DNA from: Syngnathus acus
Taxonomy: Eukaryota > Chordata > Actinopteri > Syngnathiformes > Syngnathidae
Length of the DNA stretch: 64,000 nt
Direction: 5' to 3'
Assembly: GCF_901709675.1 (NCBI RefSeq)
Contig: NC_051102.1
Coordinates: 6,917,412 to 6,981,411 of the forward strand
Below are positions 35,003-64,000 of the stretch, in pieces. The translations under genes were made by a program, and so were the position numbers. A model generated the notes under the pieces. It searched no databases and had not been told where the DNA came from. It saw only the letters and a program-made list of their open reading frames with translations. Every line of letters starts with the position of its first letter. The first letter of the stretch is position 1.

Positions 35003-36232
35003 TTAGCTTCTTGCTGGTGAACAGCGTGGCGCTGCACGGTGACGGTTGCCCCATCTGCCAATCGGTAGAGAAGGAGCTCATCAGACTCTCCAAGGAGCTC
35101 AACTGTTCTCTGCAGGCAAGTCGGTGGCACATGCAAAGAAACAACAACAATAAATAGATGAAAGTTAATAAAGTCATGTCTACACAGGGTTCAGGGGTCG
35201 GCTGTGAGGGCACGCATGTTTATCCTCCCACACCACCCATCATGTTGCAGGTGAGCTCATTAACTCATTAACCATAAAACAAGAAAGTAAAATGACTCAG
35301 CCCTTTTAAATATGACTAACGTACATATTTCAACAATTTTTTTAAATTCTTTATACCTTGTGATGATGATGGGGTCGGTTGGCACTTTGCAGCACTACCC
35401 GCTCTACAGAGTGAGCGACGCAGGCTGCACGGGAACAGACGCGGCGCCGCCTGGTGAGCGCCACCTTCTATTCAGGGAGAAGTACGACGTGCTGTCCAAG
35501 GAGGCGTCTCAGAAGGTGAGGACTTCTTCTGTGAAATCCTGATGATACATATGAAGGAGTTTTGGTGTCATTGCCCTCAGCTGCTGCAGTGGTTCAAGCC
35601 CCGCCTCATCCTGAGCGGCCACACCCACAGCGGCTGCGAGGTCCTCCACGATAATAAGTACCCGGAAGTCAGCGTGCCATCCTTCAGCTGGAGGAACCGC
35701 AACAATCCCAGCTTCATCCTGGTGGGTCAGGGTGCCTCTGTACAATGTGTATAGCATGAAAGTAGACAGTCGGAGGCCATTATTCACAATACGATACAAT
35801 ACATCCATCGATTAATCGAATAAAATGTCATTTTCATCTGAATATATTACAAAACCTCTATATTATTTATTAAATTAACAACAAAATCCCCATTAAACAA
35901 TATAACACAAGAGGCATCAATGTTGTACTCACCAAACTTATTTAGTTGCGGTGTTTCTTTTCCAAAGTAGAAGCAGACAAAGTTTGAAAATGTTTTTGTT
36001 TTGGTTCAACACAAAAAGATAACCTCTTTGAGATTAATGAGCAATTACTGTTGAAAGACTGACATCAGAGGATTTGGCCAATTGTAAGGTAAAAAAAATG
36101 GCTAAATTATTCTTTGATTGTCAATGAATCAATTATTTTGACAACTCTATCACGTTCATTGACTTTTTCATCGTTGGTTCCATGATGCTAAGATGGTCCT
36201 TCTGTCAACTGGCCCTTTAAATCGTCCATTTT

Positions 36233-36266
<34 letters not shown>

Positions 36267-36456
36267 ACAGGCGTCCGTGTCACCAGGCAGTTACGCACTG
36301 TCAAAATGTTTCTTGCCGGAGGAAAGCACAGTGATCGGTGTGTACACCTCAACCGGCGGCTGCCTGCTGCTGCTCATCCTGGCACATTGCTTATGGATGA
36401 AGGGCCTGCTGCAGTGCCTCAGCCTTTGCCTGCTGGGGAAGCACAAGTCGCTGTAA
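33060..36456 (+). CDS. mppe1: Metallophosphoesterase 1 (PGAP5), complete, nine exons
   Basis: An ER/early secretory phosphodiesterase that removes the ethanolamine-phosphate side chain from the second mannose of GPI anchors, allowing GPI-protein export. Exons: 33060-33328, 33419-33527, 33939-34042, 34842-34922, 35007-35115, 35188-35250, 35393-35515, 35581-35721, 36271-36456, giving 394 residues (human 396). An N-terminal membrane segment (about 11-37) is followed by the calcineurin-type metal-binding blocks: SDTHLLG (72-78), GDIFDEG (114-120), GNHDIGFH (152-159) and SGHTHSG (298-304). [12 protein letters not shown] is conserved near the end of the catalytic domain. A C-terminal membrane helix (about 354-376) precedes a short basic tail. 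Intron 5 uses a GC donor. No damage is seen. It converges on gnal, as in human 18p11. Confidence 0.97.
33660..33745. repeat. Degraded teleost interspersed repeat in mppe1 intron 2
   Basis: The sequence around GCGTTCGAATCTGCC, then TTTCTCCACGTACTCTGGCT and TTCCCATATTTCAAAAA resembles a decayed copy of the abundant teleost repeat with the pattern gggttcgaatc ... ctccgggtactccggcttcc ... cccacattccaaaaa. The match is from memory of that common pattern. Confidence 0.5.
34043..34841. other. mppe1 intron 3
   Basis: An AT-rich intron of 0.8 kb. Its acceptor overlaps GCCCCCTGCAGG, which also resembles a CTCF core in reverse. No exon is seen inside. Confidence 0.55.
34974..35001. repeat. (TG)14 tract abutting the mppe1 exon 5 acceptor
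   Basis: The 84-nt intron 4 consists largely of this dinucleotide run. It stops at 35001, followed by CTTAG and the exon at 35007. The repeat therefore occupies the place of the polypyrimidine tract. Confidence 0.9.
35116..35117 (+). other. mppe1: GC splice donor of mppe1 intron 5
   Basis: Exon 5 ends CTGCAG and the intron begins GCAAGT, the typical consensus of a GC-AG intron. Exon 6 must be joined in phase 0. The only nearby GT (CAGGCAA|GT) would leave phase 1, so the GC donor is the one that fits. Confidence 0.85.
36235..36265. repeat. (TC)15 tract serving as the exon 9 polypyrimidine tract of mppe1
   Basis: A pure TC run ends at 36265 and is followed by AACAG at the acceptor of the last mppe1 exon (36271). 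It is a microsatellite and also an ideal polypyrimidine tract. Confidence 0.95.
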
Positions 36457-36931
36457 AAACTACATTACCCAGAAACCCCTGCATACAGAAACTGGAAGGG
36501 AAGTGCACATCAGCCGGCAGTTGACCGAGAAACGTTTTGACCGTGTCCCCCAAAAATTGCTTTGTTTCTTTTTATGACACTTTGGAAGGACATGAATTGT
36601 TCATTTTAATATTTTAAGTCATTTTAATGACTTTAAACTTGTGATATTTATGATGTGTTTGTTGTCACTTGTGACCAAAAAACAGTTCTCAACAAACTGC
36701 CTTGTTTTGGGCATTAAGAAACACCATTTTATTTCTATTATTGTCGATTTTAGGTGTCAAATGTGCTTGGATGAACCATGTTAATTCACTGTGAACTAAA
36801 AACTCACCCCTCATCTCACATTGTTGGTTTATTGAGGGGGGTTAATGATCTCGGAGGTTTATAATTGCACATCTTTACCAAATATTTGTGAGGGTTCTAG
36901 CAAAGTTGTTGACATATTTCCAATTAACAAC

Positions 36932-36937
36932 AATAAA
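36932..36937 (+). terminator. mppe1 polyadenylation signal (proximal candidate)
   Basis: AATAAA lies about 480 bp after the mppe1 stop. A second AATAAA at 37509-37514 could give a longer 3' end. The intervening sequence is AT-rich with no ORF, consistent with a 3' UTR. Confidence 0.5.
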
Positions 36938-37637
36938 TTGCCATGATTATCATCCCAGTCGTGGATGCAAACATCCAAGAAAACTGTTTTCAATGATACA
37001 TGCCAATGTTTTTAAAAAATATAAAGCTAAGTCAATCTTAAAGGACCCAATCTATGCACTTTTGTAAATGTCATCAACCGTCACTAATTAACGTTGGTTT
37101 TGGAAAGACCCATGACAATTTATGGTCGTAATGTGTGCGTTTTTGTTGTTAGAAGTCTGAGGCGCCCCTCTGGTCTGGAAGGAACTTAATGTAAACAAAA
37201 CATATATTATTATTTGGAAGTGATATTTCTTTTCTTCAAGGGTCAGTCTAAAATTTTCGTGAACATAACGTGGCTTGGAAGAACCTAATTTACTTGTAAA
37301 TATCAAAAACGTAGTCTGCAAAGTTAAGACAATTTTGCATCTTCAGAGAACAAGTTTTATAAACATCTGAGAGAATGCCTATGTCTTCAAAATATAAAAT
37401 GTTCAAGGAACGGAATTTACTGCTGTAACACTTTAAAGAGTGTGGTTTTGTCAGCATTGCTTCATGTTTTTTTTTCTTTTTCCAAAAACAATGTAGTCAG
37501 TTATGAGCAATAAAAATATTGCTCACCAATACCAAAATGTAAAAATGGTTCGCATGTTTAGTGAACAAATGATGAAAACAAGTGTGGATTCAGGACACGT
37601 GTTGTAAAGAAAAAAAAAAATGTCTCTAATGTGCCTC

Positions 37638-39585
37638 TTTATTTAAATAAAAATAAAAATATCATTTCATCGTCATCCTGGGGTCAAGCGAGGACTCGGC
37701 CCCTACAGACCAAGTCAACCGCACGTGTGTGTGTGTTTGTAGTGTATCAGAAAAGGCTGATGTTGACTTTTTTTTTTTTTTTTTTTGTACAAGGAGAAGA
37801 CCTCATCTTGTTGGGCGCTGCTCACACATTTTTGTACAAGGAGAAGAGCTCATCTTGTTGGGCGCTGCTCACACATTCATAGTGTCTGTGCCTATATCGC
37901 ATATGGCTCCCATAGGACTCCCCCAATACATGACCAATATTGCACACGCTCATTTATTCGTCTCCATTCTAGACATGCTTTCCTATGTGTGTATGTATAC
38001 ATATTTAGCGTATACATACATAGGTATGTACACCTAGGCACACACATAATTAAACATGTATAAGTGTACATATATATTTATATAGACCTATAAATTTACA
38101 TGTACATACAATTATAAAATTCTTTGTCCGCACATTCATACACGCACGCGCACACACAATGCATGTGTGAGTCTATATACACAAGATCTCGCACGCACTT
38201 TAAAAATAAAAAATAAAATAAAACGTAAAACAAAAAAAAATAATAATATTGGTTCCTATGAAAACAACACCAGGTTGCAATTTGGACACTTTCAATGGAT
38301 TTCCAATGTGTGTTTTAAAGCTGAAAAATTAATAATAATATTAATAATAACAATAATAATACAATTAAACAGAGGGGTATAATAAAAATCCCTCTAAAAA
38401 CAGCAAAAGAAAAGGCAATGGTGCTGCAACATGTGGTCCTCACTGCAGGTAAGTGGTTAATTTGCATAATGTATAATTTTAGGATTCTTTCCCTAGAATG
38501 TTTATTTGTATTTTTTTTTTTAAATAAACAGCAGTTTATTTATATTTTTTATAAACCAGAAAAAAACCTAAAGTCTACAGAGAAAGTTCCCCCCAACCAC
38601 CCTCTTTCGCGCAGTCTCCATGTTTTGCTGCCGAAAAAAAAAACCGTGTTTTTGACATCAAGCTGTACAGCGCAGTCGAAAAAACATTACTTACATCTGA
38701 GCTCATTTTTGTTTTTTGTCGTTTTTTTTTCTTGTTTTTTTACAGGTACAGCCATAATCAAGGCACAAAGATCTACAAGTAGATTTGTTTTTCTTTTCAA
38801 TTGAACTTGTACAAAATAATATTACACTTTACAGTCTGTACAGGAGAATTCCACCTTGCACAGTGTACAAGAAAAGAAGAGAAAAAAAAGAAAGAAAGAA
38901 AATTAATACATTTTTATCTCCCCTCACCGCAGGTAAAAGGATGGTATGTGTGGGTTGTGTTGGGGGTCCGAGTCTGTAGAGAAAGCGGGGCTAAAGTGCA
39001 CGCAGCAGCTCCTATGGGGAGGGGGAAATCCTTCTGGCTTGCTGTACTTTTTCTTCATCGTGCACCCCGTTCTTGCTTTTCTCTCGCTCCACAAAGCGTT
39101 TTGTTTTATTTTTAACCCCCCCCCCCCCCAAAAAAAAAAGTGGTGACGGGATTAATAAATATCGCATTGATGCTACATTGTGTGTTCCTCTTGTGGGAGA
39201 ATAATCCAAATCATCATCATTGAGAGAGGAAGAAAAAAAAAGGGTGTTGGGGGGGGGGCAAGGAACATAATGCAAAGTGCATTTATCTCTTCATTTGCTT
39301 TGAGGAGGGGGCTAACAGGCACACACGCATTCGCACACACAGGCGTACACACTTTACACTGAGGTCCTGTAGGTGTCTTCATGTATTGGAAAAGGAGACA
39401 GGAGGGCAAAGAAAAGGAGGTAGCCGGAAGCTTAGTGGAATGACAAAAAAAAAAAAAAAAAAAATTGGAACGGAATCAACCGAATCTTGCTGCGGAGGAA
39501 TCCAAAAAGTCAAAGAAAAAGAGGAGGAGGATTTGACACACTTCAGTAGTACTTGATGGTCCTCAGGAGGAGGCGGAAGGTCTCA
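37638..39585 (-). other. Probable gnal 3' UTR, convergent with mppe1
   Basis: The sequence after the gnal stop on the minus strand runs to possible AATAAA signals (plus-strand TTTATT) at 39105-39110, 38536-38541 and 37638-37643. The region has long A, T and C runs, an alternating purine-pyrimidine stretch near 37986-38110 and a 47-bp tandem duplication. If the distal signal is used, the gnal and mppe1 transcripts end within about 130 bp of each other. Confidence 0.45.
37784..37877. repeat. 47-bp tandem duplication
   Basis: Bases 37784-37830 and 37831-37877 are adjacent direct copies that differ at one position (GAAGACCTC versus GAAGAGCTC). Each begins TTTGTACAAGGAGAAG and ends GCTGCTCACACATT. 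The near-identity points to a recent event. Confidence 0.95.
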
Positions 39586-60771
<21,186 letters not shown>

Positions 60772-61260
60772 CTTCCGTCGCCCCCGAAAAAAAGCCCTTC
60801 CTTCGCCGACAAAAACAAAATACAACGCCCGGGATGTTCTTTTGAAATGGTGACGGAATGATCGAATGGTTTTCTTAATAGTAATAAATAAATTTTAAAA
60901 AAAAAAAGGAGGAGAAAAAAAAGAAAAGAAACCAATCTCTCGAGAGGCTTCTCGGGAAGGGAGGAATCCGTCCCCCGTTATGATTCCGCTATTAGCCGCA
61001 GCCGAGCGTCATCCAATCCGCCTGGTAGTTGACTGAGCAGCGGAGAAACCGGGGAAAAGATGTGGCTGAAAAAAAAAACTAAAAATAAATAAAAGAGAGA
61101 GGGAGGCCTTTGTAATGTCCGTGAATGTAGCCAAACGTTGCTATCTCCGGCCCCTCTCTCTTTTCTCTCTCTCGCTCTCTCTCTCTCACCCCCTCCTCTA
61201 TCTCTCAAGATTTGTGTCTCCTCAACTCAGCACTGCCTCTCGCTGTGGCACCAGGAAGTA
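60772..61260 (-). promoter_or_regulatory. gnal 5' leader and promoter region
   Basis: This sequence upstream of the gnal ATG contains CG dinucleotides and a CT-rich tract (61154-61203 on the plus strand, GA-rich in the transcript direction). No TATA box is obvious. Mammalian GNAL also has an upstream long-form first exon; I did not find one here. Confidence 0.4.
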
Positions 61261-61703
61261 GCCGTGGCCCGTGGTAGAAAACGAACGCGCGCGCTAAAGC
61301 ATTACATTAACTAGCCCGCAGCGGCACGGCACTTCCAAAACCTGGGTGTCCGAAGCGACGGAAGTCATTCCCCGATTTAGTCCCTCGCTGTGCTTGCTGT
61401 CACACCAGTCAGCGGAGGGGTGGAAACCTGGACGCCTAGAACTGCTGACTGACAAGAGGGGATGGGTCTACAGCACAGCGGCTGTGACCTGCTAGCAACG
61501 AGCTCTCGCGCCGGGATTTACCATCCTCCGCTGCCCTCAAAAAGTACCGTCGTGGTGATTCATTAACGCCTCCCAGTGAAACGAAATATACACGGTCGAA
61601 AATAAATAAATAAAAAAAACGACAATCGGAGCAGTTCATGAACGCCTCTGTCATTTTCTCCAGAACGCGACGCCCTCCCTCTGCAGCGATTAAAAACTAC
61701 AAA

Positions 61704-61712
61704 CATGGCGGC
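61704..61712 (+). other. Possible first coding exon of a divergent gene (MAA)
   Basis: AAACATGGCGGCC is followed at once by the donor consensus GTGAGT. ATGGCGGC at a start codon with an overlapping YY1-type motif is typical of housekeeping genes, and the placement 0.9 kb from gnal in the opposite direction suits a shared promoter. Only three codons would be in this exon, and I found no second exon before the window ends, so the call is tentative. Confidence 0.3.
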
Positions 61713-64000
61713 CGTGAGTGTCTACTGTAAGAAATTGTTGTAGTACCTAATAATAGACCATAAATCATAAAATAACAATAAAAAAATAAAATATAATTTC
61801 TTTGAATATTGTCGTTGTGATTGTAATGTTTTCATCAACATTAATAAAAACGTGAATAAGTATATTTTAAGTGTCATATGCATAAAATTTAATTATAGTA
61901 TATTTACCTACATTTTACGTCTCTTAAACTTTGGACAAAAAAGCTTATGCCTAGATTGATGAGCCATTTTTTCCCAGCTGATACAAAATATTCACGTAAA
62001 ATTTAGGTAAAATCAGAACTTTATCAATCATTGTCATTTTGACGGTGTCTTACACTTGTATTTATTTGTTACGCTTCCTTTGTGTTTTTCTTTTCTTTTG
62101 GTTGGTCTGTTTGAGTGATTTTGTTTACAATGGCAGAATTTTATTTAAGCTCTTGGGTTTTTGTTCCTCTCCTGCACAAATGCTTGCCTTGTATAACCAA
62201 CAAATATTCTTATTTATCATTGCGCATATTAGCTGCTAGTTGTGATGCAGTGCAGTCACAATGTTAACATTTAATTTAATATGGGTAATAAAGTTCAAAT
62301 GGATACACACGCATGCGCACACACGCGCGTGCGCGCTCCCCCGGTCCCAAACAGTCGTTACCAGGCGAAGCTGTCCCACACTACTCTCGAGTGGTAAGAT
62401 CTGGTAGTGCACACATTTTAGAGTTGCAACCATCATCACGTGTGATGTTCGCGAATCTCGCGAGACTATAACTCAGCATTGCGCAAAATGATTATTTAAA
62501 GGGTGACAGGTAGTCACTGAAATTTATTGAAATTGTGTATATAAAAGTAATATTTGTATATTTTTAGGAGGGGTGTTTGACCAGTATCACTTGATCAAGT
62601 CTCTTCTAGCCTTTCATACCAAAAAATAAAAGCATTTATCATTCCTGCTGATACATCGGATCAATATCAACATATCGACATATGGGAAACAAAAAAAGTT
62701 GTATCGGGACATTTTTAATTTTTGTCTAATGAGTGAAAAAGCTTTATCAAGACATTCCTAATTTATTCCCCCCCAAAAAATCTTATGTTTCTTTCTAGTA
62801 TTTGTGTATTTGATCTAATAATTATGTTTGGTCTTTTAATACTTTTTGTATTTATGTTTTTGATATTTGGTGATTTTTGCCCATTTTTAAAAATATTGGT
62901 CATGTACTGTATATGCTTTTTATCTAATGCATCGAGATATTTTTCTTGGTATTTTAGTTTATTATTTTGTACTCCTTTCCAATACTTCTCCATGTTTCTA
63001 AATAATTAGTGAAATCTAAAAGTGTTTTTGTTTTTTTAAATCAAATATTTATTATAGCAGAACAATCCATCCAATTTCAGGAAGAGGCTGCTGACATTTT
63101 ACACAGCACCGCCCCCTGCTGTCAACTGAAATTGACGTCAGTGCCCTCGGGCTTGCATTGTGAGTGTTACGTGACCAAACCTAGAATACAGGTGAGCCGT
63201 GACGTTTACACAGCCAGCCTGTAAACACTTAGACATCAAATTCAGTCAATGGCAGGGGGGGGGGGGCGAGGCTACAAAAAACGTCAGCCTCTTTGTATAA
63301 TTCTGCTCATTTCTTATTCCCAAAACACAATATTCATCAGACTGATTCGACTAGTTTTTAATTTGCCACATTTTTCATTTGACAAGAACGTCTTGTCGAT
63401 GACATCATGTGAAGTTATGCAATCTCTCAATATTGCTCTGTGAGAGAGCTGCTTCTTGTGTCTACGACTGCTGTCTGTGCATTTGATAGACTGGATTGTA
63501 AAAATAAAATAAAAAAGAACGAGGCTGATTAGTCGCATGAGTTTACAACACACGCTCCAGTGCAAATACACAATAAAGCCATAAAGATAAAGACAGTAGT
63601 CACACAGTCTAGTGTCCTTTCGGGATTGTTCACTTTAACCTTCATGCTTTGAGGCGGGTCAAAAAAAAGTGTGGTCGAGCCTCTCCCAGCTCATTTCGAC
63701 CCTGGAATGATTGCCAGTAAGCGCAAGGCTCATAAAGACAACTATTCACAGCGGTTGAGAAAATGAATAAATTAATAACCATTAACACAATTTAGTCTTC
63801 AGTGATTCAAACATGAGAGAAGGCCGGAGTTAGTGAGAGTTCAAATGGCAATCAACCTGAGGAGATCACACCATAAATTTTGATAATTGCCTGATAAGAG
63901 TCGCAAGAAATAAAAAAAACTTGTGTTGGAAAATAGTGGCGTTTTGCACTGTATGTTTCTGCATGCTTATAGTGAATTTTAAAAAACTAGAAATTGGCAA
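61713..64000. other. AT-rich terminal region without an identified gene
   Basis: AT-rich sequence with a GCGC/CACA alternating stretch near 62306-62338 and a long G run at 63256-63266. I see no exon with supportable homology. Confidence 0.5.
63109..63124 (-). promoter_or_regulatory. Candidate CTCF site (reverse orientation)
   Basis: On the minus strand ACAGCAGGGGGCGGTG fits the CTCF core at all but its first base. Its orientation is opposite to the sites at 30865 and 39801. Confidence 0.4.

Overview
This is eukaryotic, vertebrate genomic DNA, almost certainly from a ray-finned fish with a compact genome. Short conserved exons with GT-AG (and two GC-AG) introns, long (GT)n and (GGAT)n microsatellites, a Tc1-like inverted-repeat remnant and degraded teleost interspersed repeats all point that way. 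Compactness suggests a percomorph: a gnal gene of about 21 kb and the 5' two thirds of piezo2 in 27 kb. The sequence does not let me name a species. Long C/G homopolymer runs are unusually common.

Layout. (1) 1-27258, minus strand: the 5' part of piezo2. I reconstructed 37 consecutive coding exons (about 1,828 residues) in continuous phase. The C-terminal pore module lies beyond the left edge. Exon 5 carries a 1-base excess in a nine-C run that breaks the frame. (2) 29997-31630, plus strand: a complete six-exon ctsz (cathepsin Z/X, 305 aa), with a palindromic TFEB-type CLEAR element just upstream of its start codon. (3) 33060-36456, plus strand: a complete nine-exon mppe1 (PGAP5, 394 aa), preceded by short upstream ORFs, one overlapping the start codon as ATGA. 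(4) 39586-60771, minus strand: a complete twelve-exon gnal (G alpha olf, 379 aa), convergent with mppe1; its fifth intron is 11.5 kb. (5) 60772-64000: gnal promoter side, with a possible divergent first exon near 61704.

The piezo2-mppe1-gnal linkage corresponds to human 18p11. ctsz is an outlier: in humans it sits beside GNAS, the GNAL paralogue, on 20q13. The genes are functionally unrelated: a mechanosensitive cation channel, a lysosomal carboxypeptidase, a GPI-anchor remodelling enzyme and an olfactory/striatal Gs-type alpha subunit. This is a conserved neighbourhood, not an operon-like system.

The more unusual noncoding content is in gnal intron 5: an antisense THAP-domain first exon, two degenerate minisatellite arrays with a shared motif, a CAG-type triplet tract and a homeodomain/POU motif cluster. 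A perfect 17-bp fold-back lies in intron 4, and a 47-bp tandem duplication downstream of gnal. I found no prokaryote-type features and no convincing RNA genes.
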